Numbered from the stretch's first letter, positions 1 through 6,276 are shown. The stretch is 6,681 nucleotides of DNA from Candidatus Eiseniibacteriota bacterium (GCA_030592245.1 JAUVJV010000130.1:1-6681), one strand, 5' to 3'. Notes: generated by a model from the letters alone, not told the origin. Made by a program: numbers and translations.

Positions 1-856
1 CGGCCGGTTCCTTGCTCACAAGCGGTCCGGGGCTGATGTACTCGGCCTGATGAGGGTTGAAACTCCACCAGGGAGTGCTGATCCTTCCGAACCGTCCGGA
101 TACCGCAAGTGCCGCGTCCGTAGTGTACCCGGCATTGGCTTCGGCCGAAGTCTTGAGCTCGTAATGGGCAGGCCTGTCCCGCCTGCTCTGGGCCAGAGCC
201 CATTGAAGCAGAATGGTATATTTCCCTGTCGGTTCGCCACCATCGGAAATTTGGTTGCACCAGCCCTGGGGAAGCTGCTGGTCCAATGCCTCGTGTATAA
301 CTCTCTGGGCCCCCTCTGCCACTCTCGTCCCCAGGATGCCGAAGGTCAGAGCTGTCTGGCACGATACCGCGTGATTGGGAACCACTCGCTGCTGCGTATT
401 CGCCATGAAAAGCAAACTCGCATATGGGTGGTCATCACATATGGGTTCCGAGATGGACATGTTCTTGGGTGTGACGGCGATAAGACCGAATTTGATACTG
501 TGGAGTTCGAATTCATCGGGATGGTCATAGAGCCTGCCTACCCCGGTTATCCTGTTCAAGCCTCCCAACAACCCGTCCAGGGAGAAGAAACACTCAGCTG
601 CGCGGCGGCCTGAAAGTGTAAAGGCAAACCCACCTGTGTAATCCTGATCGTTATTAATGGTCGTGAACGCGTCATTATCGAGATGGAAGGCCCAGCCAGT
701 ATTATGCGCCTCCACCCACGGGCCGTGGCCCCCCTCGTTTTCACCCGGCATCATACCGGCTGTGCCGACGGACTCATCGGATCCGGCGGTCAAACCGGCT
801 GTGCCGAGAATGAGAATCATCGACACAAGGACGAAACCTACAAACCCTCTTCGCAC
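1..856 (-). CDS. lpxR: LpxR-family lipid A 3'-O-deacylase (DUF2219), C-terminus beyond window
   Basis: The known LpxR enzyme is a calcium-dependent outer-membrane beta-barrel that removes the 3'-acyloxyacyl group from lipid A. Reading from GTG at 856 gives 285 residues with no stop before the window edge. A signal peptide is clear: MRRGFVG, a hydrophobic run to about residue 22, likely cleavage near residue 24-26. Family landmarks follow in order: LDNDAF (Asn61-Asp62, matching the N-terminal ND of LpxR), QDYTGG (71-76), TPKNM (129-133), DDHPYAS (141-147), and VIHEAL with GWCNQ (His188, 198-202), which fit the catalytic histidine region. GTG is chosen because AGGAGG (863-868) lies six bases upstream. 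An ATG at 860 is in another frame and soon hits a stop. It starts 62 bases after the truncated GNAT gene and probably shares its transcript. Activity is inferred from homology recalled from memory; family assignment is strong, exact substrate position is not proven. Confidence 0.85.
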   Translation of the reverse strand, partial: MRRGFVGFVLVSMILILGTAGLTAGSDESVGTAGMMPGENEGGHGPWVEAHNTGWAFHLDNDAFTTINNDQDYTGGFAFTLSGRRAAECFFSLDGLLGGLNRITGVGRLYDHPDEFELHSIKFGLIAVTPKNMSISEPICDDHPYASLLFMANTQQRVVPNHAVSCQTALTFGILGTRVAEGAQRVIHEALDQQLPQGWCNQISDGGEPTGKYTILLQWALAQSRRDRPAHYELKTSAEANAGYTTDAALAVSGRFGRISTPWWSFNPHQAEYISPGPLVSKEPA

Positions 857-862
857 GCATGC

Positions 863-868
863 CCTCCT
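863..868 (-). promoter_or_regulatory. Ribosome binding site deciding the GTG start of lpxR
   Basis: On the minus strand AGGAGG is followed by six bases (gcatgc) and then GTG at 856. This is near-ideal spacing and supports the GTG rather than the in-frame ATG at codon 13, which would cut into the signal peptide. Confidence 0.7.
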
Positions 869-918
869 GGCCCGGAGCTCTCCCGGGATTGACTCCAGAT
901 TCATCGCGCCTGAGAGAC

Positions 919-1227
919 TCAACTGGTCTCCTCCTTGCAGGGCTCATCCTCTTCCAGGCGCTTGCCCATGCTTAAGACATCATCCGTCTTGTAGCCGATA
1001 CTCCGGTAGAATTCGGCGACCTCTCCGTCGACCTCTACCACGAGAAAGAGATCTGGGTTGACCCTGAGCTTGCGTTCGATATCACGCTCCGGGTCATTCC
1101 AGGGAACCACGAGTTCGCACGCCTGCCAGAGCTCGATCACCGCCTCCCTGTCGCGATCTTCATACGGCCTTACGATAAGTTCGCCGGCGGTTTCGCCAGC
1201 TCTTTCTCCGGAAAGCGTAGCACTCAA
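919..1227 (-). pseudogene. YpeA-like GNAT acetyltransferase lacking its central acetyl-CoA-binding core
   Basis: The 102-residue product matches both ends of the YpeA group of GNAT proteins but not the middle. Residues 17-70 (LIVRPYEDRD, PWNDPERDIERK, LFLVVEVDGEV) correspond to the YpeA N-terminal half. Residue 71 onward (AEFYRSIGYKTDDVLSMGKRL) corresponds to the YpeA C-terminal end. Compared with E. coli YpeA (141 residues, from memory) about 60 residues are gone, including the strand and loop with the R/Q-x-x-G-x-G/A pyrophosphate-binding motif. The junction is in frame at about 1014-1023. Without that loop acetyl-CoA binding should be lost, so I call it a decayed gene, though the frame is open and could still make a small protein. 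The likely start is TTG at 1227, overlapping the DUF418 stop (TTGA), with a strong Shine-Dalgarno seven bases upstream. An ATG at 1293 in the same frame would add 22 residues encoded inside DUF418 and is less likely. Confidence 0.75.
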
Positions 1228-2486
1228 TTCGCTTCCTCCCTCCTGATTCGCATCGGCTGCCGGCTGCGATATGTGAGCGAGCGCCACAGCCACTCGAGAG
1301 GGCCGAACCTGAAGTGTTTAAGCCAGATCGGTGAGACGATGAGTTGCAGGACCCACACACAGAATACAACCAGTATCTGCTCTTTTCTCTCCATCCTGGC
1401 GTAAAGCCCCAGGCCGTGCCCATAGAAGATGGTGGTACAGATCAGGGTCTGCATTATGTAATTGGTAAAGGCCATACGCCCCGTCGCAGCAAGGGCCCGG
1501 ATGAGAATCCCGGGCCGGGCGGCCCGCACCAGGAGCATGATCACGCATATGTAACCGAAGGCTACGAAGAGACTGCCCCAGTAGTTAAGCTGCGGGCCGT
1601 AAAACATGGAGTACTCCAGCGACCAGCCGGCCAGGAAGTTACGGTAAACCCCGAGAATGATAAGGGGGAAACCGACCAGGAAACCGACAAGCACGGCGGT
1701 GAAGTAGAAACGCGTGGAACGCCGGGCGGTCAAGACCCCCCAGGTCAAAAGGGCCATCCCGACAAACATAAGACCCACGACCCGCCATACCTGCCATATG
1801 AGGAAGACAAAGGTTTGAAGGACAATCGCCCCCGTTATGCGCTGGCTCATCTGGTCGAGCCAGCCACCCTGGTATGCGGCTATCTCCTCGGCGGCGTGCT
1901 CTGAGTCCGGCATCCATGATCTCATGGGTCCTTCCATGGCTTCCTCCGGCCAGTATTGCATGGAATAGCCGAAACTGAGGTAAAGCAGGGAAGCCACGGA
2001 CACAATGAGAAGCCCTGCTATCAAAAGTCGCTCTGGACGTGCCTTCCGGAACCTGAACACGATCAGGGCGCAGACGCCATAGGCCACCAGAATGTCACCG
2101 TACCAGAGAAGGTACGCATGCATGAGACCGATGAGAATCAGCCAGAGGCTTCGCCGGTAATGCACGCTGCCCGCTTTTAGCCCCTTCTCCTCCGACCTTC
2201 CGGCGATCATCAGGATGCCGGCGCCAAAGAGCATCGAGAAGATCGACATGAACTTCTCATCGGCCAGGACATGGCTCAGGATCCAGACCACACGGTTCAG
2301 TCCCGTAAGGTCCCCGAAAGCGGTAGGGTTGATGTAAGCAGCCATGATCATGGAGAAGCTCTCGACGTTCATGATGAGTATGCCCAGTATCGCAAAGCCT
2401 CTCAGGACATCAAGCGAGACAATGCGTTCCGAAGGGGCGATCGGCGATGCTTGTATCATCGATGCCTGGGCGCGGGTCTCTTCCAT
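1224..2486 (-). CDS. DUF418-family multi-pass membrane protein
   Basis: The 420-residue product is a full-length member of the DUF418 family (YeiB-like), inner-membrane proteins of unclear biochemical role. The family hallmarks are present: RIVSLDVLRGFAILGILIMN (21-40) as the first membrane segment, KFMSIFSMLFGAGI (78-91), LWYGDILVAYG (127-137), GRMAFTNYIMQT (336-347) and the conserved end GPLEWLWRSLTY (395-406). About eight to ten hydrophobic segments are visible, with a longer soluble loop at about 175-215 rich in acidic residues. ATG at 2486 is preceded by AGGAGG ten bases upstream, slightly long but usable. The gene begins 109 bases after the propeller gene and a promoter candidate lies in that gap. 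Its stop overlaps the TTG start of the next gene. The family's role is not established; a transport or envelope role is only a suggestion from topology. Confidence 0.92.
   Translation of the reverse strand: MEETRAQASMIQASPIAPSERIVSLDVLRGFAILGILIMNVESFSMIMAAYINPTAFGDLTGLNRVVWILSHVLADEKFMSIFSMLFGAGILMIAGRSEEKGLKAGSVHYRRSLWLILIGLMHAYLLWYGDILVAYGVCALIVFRFRKARPERLLIAGLLIVSVASLLYLSFGYSMQYWPEEAMEGPMRSWMPDSEHAAEEIAAYQGGWLDQMSQRITGAIVLQTFVFLIWQVWRVVGLMFVGMALLTWGVLTARRSTRFYFTAVLVGFLVGFPLIILGVYRNFLAGWSLEYSMFYGPQLNYWGSLFVAFGYICVIMLLVRAARPGILIRALAATGRMAFTNYIMQTLICTTIFYGHGLGLYARMERKEQILVVFCVWVLQLIVSPIWLKHFRFGPLEWLWRSLTYRSRQPMRIRREEAN
1232..1244 (-). promoter_or_regulatory. Ribosome binding site embedded in the end of the DUF418 gene
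   Basis: The purine run AGGAGGGAGGAAG on the minus strand encodes Arg-Arg-Glu-Glu near the DUF418 C-terminus and lies seven bases (from the GGAGG core) before TTG at 1227. TTG overlaps the DUF418 TGA. This points to translational coupling and decides the start of the short GNAT gene. Confidence 0.6.
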
Positions 2487-2527
2487 GTCGACGAAACCTC
2501 CTGTGGGTCTTTGCAGATGGTGGGACG

Positions 2528-2556
2528 ATAGTACCCGATGGATCCCTTCCCTGCAA
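2528..2556 (-). promoter_or_regulatory. Weak sigma70-like promoter candidate before DUF418
   Basis: On the minus strand TTGCAG (2551-2556) and TACTAT (2528-2533) are separated by 17 bases. The match is 3/6 and 4/6 to TTGACA and TATAAT. It sits in the only gap of note between the propeller gene and DUF418, so DUF418 may have its own promoter. The match is modest and chance is possible. Confidence 0.3.
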
Positions 2557-2595
2557 GCGCGCGGTAATGAGTCCGGGCACCGTTGAGCCTGGCAG

Positions 2596-4593
2596 TCAAT
2601 TGTCGATCTTGTAGGCGGCGAGGGTGTTACCCAGGAATGTGGGCACCACCAACAGGCCTTGACCGGGGATGAAGCCGAAGTCCGCGATCGAGGTCCCGGG
2701 AACCAACGTGTCCAGGAGCCTTTCCACCCCGCCGGAGGGCGAGACCCTGTAGATCCTTCCCTCCCAGTGCGAGACGAGGATATCGCCCGAGCCGTCGTCG
2801 GTTATCCCATCGATGATCCCCGGGCCCAGCCGGACTACCGTGGTGACCTCTCCCGTGGCCAGGTCGACGGCCTTGACCGAATTGTCCCCGTTATTGCCCA
2901 CAAGCAGCCGGCCGTCCAGCACGTGCAGGCCATTGGGGGAAGCGATCTCAGGACCGCCCACCCATTCCTCGAACCGGCCTTCCTTGCCACGGTATATGAC
3001 GCTCTTGCGGGAATCCGAAACGTAGAGGGTCCCCTCGGCGTCGATCGCCGTATCATTTGGAAACCCGGGCTCGGGCAGGGCGTGCCGCGCAAGTATGGCA
3101 CCGGTCCGGGTGTCGACCTCGACCACGCCGGCCCTCTCGGCGACGAACAGCCTCTCACCCTGGACCGCCATCCCTGTGGGATTATTAAGCCCCGTTGCCC
3201 ACTCCATGTCGATCAATGTCCCGTCGGGGGCGACCTTCGATATGGCCTGCCTGGCGGTCCCGCGGCTCGGATTGTAGGCATCGTAGTTGGAGACATAGAT
3301 GGCGTCCGCGACCGGATCGTAGAGGACGGCTTCCGGGACCGAAAACTCGGCCGGAGTCTCCCAGGCGCTGCTCAGGGAAGCATCCATGAAGACCGCCTTC
3401 GCATCCTGGCAGATGAAAGCCCATCCGCCGAATGACTCGGCCACCATGAACATGAGCTCGTTCTTGCCCTCCTTAAGCGGCAGGTAAATGGCGTCGTTCA
3501 AGCCCACGATCCCGAGGAAAGACGGGTCGCGCTTCTGGTAGGCGCTGTTGGCAGAGAAAAGGATCTTGCCGTTAAGGAAAACGCTGATGAAGTCGCTGTA
3601 GCCGAAGAGATACTCTTTCGTTTCCGCGGCGGCGGACTCAATAGTGGTGCGCGCGATGACGCAGTCGGGCTGCCTCCCCGTTCTTGCCCGGAAACGCGCG
3701 AGGTTCACCATTCCGGAGACCTCGGGCATAACGCGCTCCCATTCCAGCTCGGGCAGGCCCTGCTCCGGCGGGTAGATGTCCAGCTCGATATCGGAAGTCT
3801 GGAAGGCCCGCGAGATCTCCCAATCGGTGAGCATGCCGGGCGGCATGAAACGCACAGGCGCGGGATCGAAGTTCAAGGGCTCCGGGAGATCCTCGTCCAG
3901 GGTGTAACTGAAGTTGGAGAAATAGGCGGAGCCATCGGTTCGTCCATAGACACCGATGGTGCCCCGGCTCGTGCCGTGACCCAGATCATCTATGGCCAGG
4001 GAGGGCACCTCGTTCTCCCCGATGAAGACCCGGGCCTGGTTGCCCTTGACCTCGAGGCGCAGGTGAACCCATTCATTCTTAGGCAACTCGGCGGAGGCCG
4101 TATACCCCGGCCCGTTATAGAGCTGCCAGCAGGAGATGCCGCTAAAGACCGGCGTATACTGCAGCGCATCCGGGTAGAGCGACGATCTGTGGGGCCTCAC
4201 ATAGAACTCCTCATACTCCTCGGCCGACTGGGCCCGGAAGCGAAAACCCGAATAGGACCGCCTTCCGTCGAATACCACGTCTACCTCGATGACCCCGTCT
4301 TGGAAGTCGACATCACCCAGGTAGGCCGTACCCATGAGACAGGTCCTGTCCATGTGCTCCACCACCTGGGCATTCACCATGACCCAGCGGTCGGAATCGA
4401 AGCCCATGGCCTCGGATGCGGACGCCGACGGCGGCAGAGCCGGAAGCAAGGCCAGCGTAAGAAGTGAAAGCAACTTCAGAGACGGAAGCAACTCTATAGA
4501 CGGAAGCAACTCTATAGACCGAAGCAACTCTATAGACCGAAGCAACTCTATAGACCGAAGCAACTTGATGGTGGGAATTCCCCGCGTTTTCAC
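2596..4593 (-). CDS. Exported three-domain protein: laminin-G-like, middle beta domain, SMP-30/NHL-type propeller
   Basis: The 665-residue product has a signal peptide with an unusual n-region made of hexapeptide repeats (13-42), a hydrophobic core (LLSLLTLALLPALPP, 41-55) and likely cleavage after ASA (57-59). Residues about 65-232 resemble a laminin-G/DUF1080-type concanavalin sandwich (GFRFR, NEWVHLRLEVKGNQARVFI, GTIGVYG). Residues about 245-405 look like another beta domain (FISVFLNGKILFSAN, LPLKEGKNELMF). Residues about 415-665 form an SMP-30/gluconolactonase or NHL-type propeller with blade motifs NNPTGMAV, PNDTAIDAEGTLYVSDS, PNGLHVLDGRLLVGNN, DGITDDGSGDILVSHWEG. Glu421, Asn554 and Asp595 sit where SMP-30 enzymes place metal ligands, so lactonase-like activity is possible but not shown. 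The start is GTG at 4593, with AGGGGGA about five bases upstream and 30 bases after the GNAT stop, suggesting one transcript. Periplasmic or surface location is inferred. Confidence 0.88.
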   Translation of the reverse strand: MKTRGIPTIKLLRSIELLRSIELLRSIELLPSIELLPSLKLLSLLTLALLPALPPSASASEAMGFDSDRWVMVNAQVVEHMDRTCLMGTAYLGDVDFQDGVIEVDVVFDGRRSYSGFRFRAQSAEEYEEFYVRPHRSSLYPDALQYTPVFSGISCWQLYNGPGYTASAELPKNEWVHLRLEVKGNQARVFIGENEVPSLAIDDLGHGTSRGTIGVYGRTDGSAYFSNFSYTLDEDLPEPLNFDPAPVRFMPPGMLTDWEISRAFQTSDIELDIYPPEQGLPELEWERVMPEVSGMVNLARFRARTGRQPDCVIARTTIESAAAETKEYLFGYSDFISVFLNGKILFSANSAYQKRDPSFLGIVGLNDAIYLPLKEGKNELMFMVAESFGGWAFICQDAKAVFMDASLSSAWETPAEFSVPEAVLYDPVADAIYVSNYDAYNPSRGTARQAISKVAPDGTLIDMEWATGLNNPTGMAVQGERLFVAERAGVVEVDTRTGAILARHALPEPGFPNDTAIDAEGTLYVSDSRKSVIYRGKEGRFEEWVGGPEIASPNGLHVLDGRLLVGNNGDNSVKAVDLATGEVTTVVRLGPGIIDGITDDGSGDILVSHWEGRIYRVSPSGGVERLLDTLVPGTSIADFGFIPGQGLLVVPTFLGNTLAAYKIDN
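4468..4557 (-). repeat. 18-bp tandem repeat, five units, inside a signal-peptide coding region
   Basis: Five in-frame 18-bp units encode [R/P]-S-[I/L]-[E/K]-L-L at residues 13-42 of the propeller protein. The four units between 4485 and 4556 are identical apart from the last base of one (plus-strand unit gaagcaactctatagacc or ...gacg). The leftmost unit (4467-4484) is degenerate, and a partial copy gaagcaact begins at 4557. Unit length is a multiple of three, so copy changes keep the frame. Each unit contains the palindrome CTATAG. The repeat lies wholly within the gene and has no spacers, so it is not a CRISPR. Confidence 0.95.
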
Positions 4594-4623
4594 TTTGTCC
4601 CCCTTGTCGCAGTGCAGAGATTC

Positions 4624-5184
4624 TCAATCGACCGGTTCGGTTATATCAGACGATGGCTGGCCACGCAAGAGATGCACGTCGCTGGTGGCCGGCTTCTTAT
4701 ACCCCGAGAGCGGGCCGATACTCTTCCTCATCAGTATCTCCGAATGGCCCGGGACGATGAAGTCCCGGAGCTCGCCCACCTCATCATAGCCGAGCCGCTC
4801 ATACAGTCTCCTGGCCTCCTCATTGAAGGATGACACGCAGAGAAAGACATTCGGGAAGCGCTGGAATATCCTCCGCTCCGCGAAATCGATCAGGCGAGTC
4901 CCTATGCCCCGGTTTCTCCACCCGGGCAACACACCAACGGTCTGAATGTAGCCGACAAAGACTCCTTCCATTCTCAGGACTGTGAAGCCGACGACCTCGC
5001 CACCCAGGACCGCGACATACACCTCCCTTGCCGGATCGGTCAGCATCATGAAGGCCTCCTCGTAGGTTCGGCGGAGAGTCTTCCATGGTTCGGAGCCCGA
5101 CATGAGTCCCGCACAGACATCCGCCTCATCCGGTATCTTCAAGCGCCTGATCGCAAGATCAGAGCTTGATCCATCAATGGTCAT
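4624..5184 (-). CDS. GNAT-family N-acetyltransferase
   Basis: This 186-residue protein is an intact GNAT enzyme that should transfer an acetyl group from acetyl-CoA to an amine. The substrate is unknown. Visible parts: REVYVAVLGGEVVGFTVL (strands 2-4, about 53-70), the acetyl-CoA loop VGVLPGWRNRGIGTRLI (83-99, with R-N-R-G-I-G), FPNVFLCVSSFNEEARRLYERLGY (110-133), then GELRDFIVPGHSEILMRKSIGP to about 159. A poorly conserved tail of about 27 residues follows. The overall pattern is close to RimI-like GNAT proteins of about 160 residues, but I would not name a protein substrate. ATG at 5184 is preferred: GGGAG lies about eight bases upstream. A TTG one codon earlier (5187) is an alternative. 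The ATG overlaps the stop of the 65-residue ORF (TGATG). The propeller gene starts 30 bases downstream. Confidence 0.9.
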   Translation of the reverse strand: MTIDGSSSDLAIRRLKIPDEADVCAGLMSGSEPWKTLRRTYEEAFMMLTDPAREVYVAVLGGEVVGFTVLRMEGVFVGYIQTVGVLPGWRNRGIGTRLIDFAERRIFQRFPNVFLCVSSFNEEARRLYERLGYDEVGELRDFIVPGHSEILMRKSIGPLSGYKKPATSDVHLLRGQPSSDITEPVD

Positions 5185-5381
5185 CAATATGTCTCCCGGG
5201 GTGAGAAATGCAAGTCATAGGGGTGAACTGGATTCAGCCGGCGCAGGTCCAGGTTGCCGTCGCGCCTGAGAGACAACACCGGCATGATTGCTGCTTCAAA
5301 TGCACTGTACCCAAAACACTTGCAGACGTCAACCACATGAAACCGATCCGTACCCCGGGGTGAAGGTGGGAAGAGGATCAC
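5184..5381 (-). CDS. Hypothetical 65-residue ORF between glycosyltransferase and GNAT
   Basis: I do not recognise this ORF. It fills the 193-base space between the glycosyltransferase stop and the GNAT start exactly, beginning at GTG overlapping the upstream TGA (GTGTGA) and ending in TGATG with the GNAT start. That favours a coupled small gene. Against it, no good ribosome binding site precedes the GTG (AGGG is one base away) and the sequence has no signal peptide, membrane segment or known motif; it has CKCFGYSAFEAA near residues 20-31 and an Arg- and Pro-rich C-terminal half (LSLRRDGNLDLRRLNPVHPY). Base composition changes within it: the 5' part is near 47% GC like the glycosyltransferase, and the 3' part is near 65%. 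It may therefore be scar sequence across a transfer boundary rather than a gene. Confidence 0.3.
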   Translation of the reverse strand: MILFPPSPRGTDRFHVVDVCKCFGYSAFEAAIMPVLSLRRDGNLDLRRLNPVHPYDLHFSPRETY

Positions 5382-6064
5382 ACCCTGTCGATGATATCTG
5401 CTCCAGATCCATCAAACCAGGATCCCACTGTTTCCTTGGATGGTGTATTGACCCTCTGTCTAACCTTTCCGCTCTTCCCCCCAAAGTGAGTAATCCAATC
5501 GTCGTAATCTCGTATCGCCTTCACTCTCAGCCCTGCTTTCAGCAGCCTCGCCTGCAACTCAGGTAGACTCCACCAGTGTTGGTAATGTTCATCCAGCTGG
5601 TACGTCAGGTAAACATGTCTGTCTATCAGGAAGCAGAAACCATCTGCTCTTTTCGGGAACTCTTCGCCGGATTGCACTCCAAGGAAATCGTTACCACCCG
5701 CTATCCCGAACGAGATGGCACCCCGCTCATGATGCTTGAGCAGGACACTTAACCAGTCGGGGCGGTTGATTCGTACGTCTGAGTTCAGGAGAAGAATGTG
5801 CGTGGAGTCTTCCGAGGATATCCTGGAACCCAAATTGTTGCCCTTCGAGAAGAGCGTATTCTCACCTACAAACAATAGCCGGTTTATCCTCTTCATAACG
5901 AAGTACAGAAGCAGAACGATCTTGGTGATCAAACGAGAGTCGTTATCAACGACAACCGTCTCGTAGATAACTCCCCTTGTCTTTCGCAGGGAGTTCAGCG
6001 TTCTTATCACACAAAACAGTGCATTGTGGACCAGAATCACGATGCTCACTTTAGGGTCCTGCAT
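5378..6064 (-). CDS. Family 2 glycosyltransferase (GT-A fold), short form
   Basis: The 228-residue product carries the GT2 pattern: KVSIVILVHNALFCVIRTLNSL (5-26), the nucleotide-sugar aspartate in TVVVDNDS (37-43), NTLFSKGNNLG (69-79), the metal-binding NSDV (94-97, D96) and an acceptor-side region RADGFCFLIDR (139-149), LDEHYQHWWSLPELQARLLKAG (157-178) and the HFGGKSG motif (193-199). There are no membrane anchors, so it is a cytoplasmic or peripheral enzyme that would move a sugar from a nucleotide-sugar to a lipid, polysaccharide or protein acceptor; donor and acceptor cannot be read. It is shorter than typical rhamnosyltransferase-like GT2 proteins (about 280-330). ATG at 6064 has AGGGG six bases upstream. 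GC is about 42-47% in sampled lines against about 60% in neighbours, which suggests horizontal acquisition. Confidence 0.85.
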   Translation of the reverse strand: MQDPKVSIVILVHNALFCVIRTLNSLRKTRGVIYETVVVDNDSRLITKIVLLLYFVMKRINRLLFVGENTLFSKGNNLGSRISSEDSTHILLLNSDVRINRPDWLSVLLKHHERGAISFGIAGGNDFLGVQSGEEFPKRADGFCFLIDRHVYLTYQLDEHYQHWWSLPELQARLLKAGLRVKAIRDYDDWITHFGGKSGKVRQRVNTPSKETVGSWFDGSGADIIDRV

Positions 6065-6276
6065 ATTACGCCCCTGCCTTCGCCGGCGTCCCGGGAGATA
6101 TGCTTGCTGCGCACAGCCCGAACATTCGGACGGCTTCCACCCTCACACTTATACCACCTGCCCATTCTGCCTGACAAGGTCGAATTCACCACCCGAAAGA
6201 GGCCGGAACAGCGTTCTCTGGGGGCAAGACCCTTCACCAGGAGGGCTCTGCCTCTTGAAGTGGGCCGGCTTTCCGG
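6065..6276. other. Intergenic region between transporter and glycosyltransferase
   Basis: This 212-base gap is the largest in the window. It holds the promoter candidate at 6148-6177 and the ribosome binding site just before 6064. A 63-residue minus-strand ORF (6046-6237) overlaps the glycosyltransferase start and shows no protein-like features. I see no RNA gene, riboswitch or strong terminator. Confidence 0.5.
6148..6177 (-). promoter_or_regulatory. Sigma70-like promoter candidate before the glycosyltransferase
   Basis: On the minus strand TTGTCA (6172-6177) and TATAAG (6148-6153) are 18 bases apart, each matching 5/6 of the consensus. Transcription would begin near 6140, leaving a leader of about 75 bases before ATG 6064. 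It lies in the 212-base gap after the transporter gene, where a promoter is expected. No convincing terminator is visible in that gap; only a four-base CCGG hairpin follows the transporter stop and it lacks a T run. Confidence 0.45.

Noticed and set aside
50..613. Plus-strand 187-codon open frame
   Set aside because: It is codon-aligned antisense to lpxR. The minus-strand frame has a signal peptide, ribosome binding site and LpxR motifs; the plus frame shows none.
914..930. Inverted repeat gagac/gtctc around the GNAT stop, as a terminator
   Set aside because: The stem is only five pairs with a seven-base loop and no T run, and lpxR follows within 62 bases.
919..1293. ATG at 1293 as the start of the short GNAT
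   Set aside because: It would lie well inside DUF418 and add 22 residues unlike GNAT N-termini. TTG at 1227 has the ribosome binding site and the stop overlap.
1344..1904. Plus-strand 186-codon open frame
   Set aside because: It is antisense to the DUF418 gene, and its translation is a run of Gly, Pro, His and charged residues without a fold.
2659..3435. Plus-strand 258-codon open frame
   Set aside because: It is the high-GC shadow of the propeller gene; its translation is rich in Pro, Arg and Asp with no domain pattern.
4468..4566. Possible CRISPR array
   Set aside because: The units are 18 bp, directly adjacent with no spacers, and in frame inside a gene.
4313..4627. Minus-strand frame giving repeated VASVYR
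   Set aside because: It is another reading frame of the same 18-bp repeat. The frame with the signal peptide and propeller is the real one.
6046..6237. 63-residue minus-strand ORF before the glycosyltransferase
   Set aside because: It overlaps the glycosyltransferase start, crosses the promoter candidate, and shows no protein-like motif.
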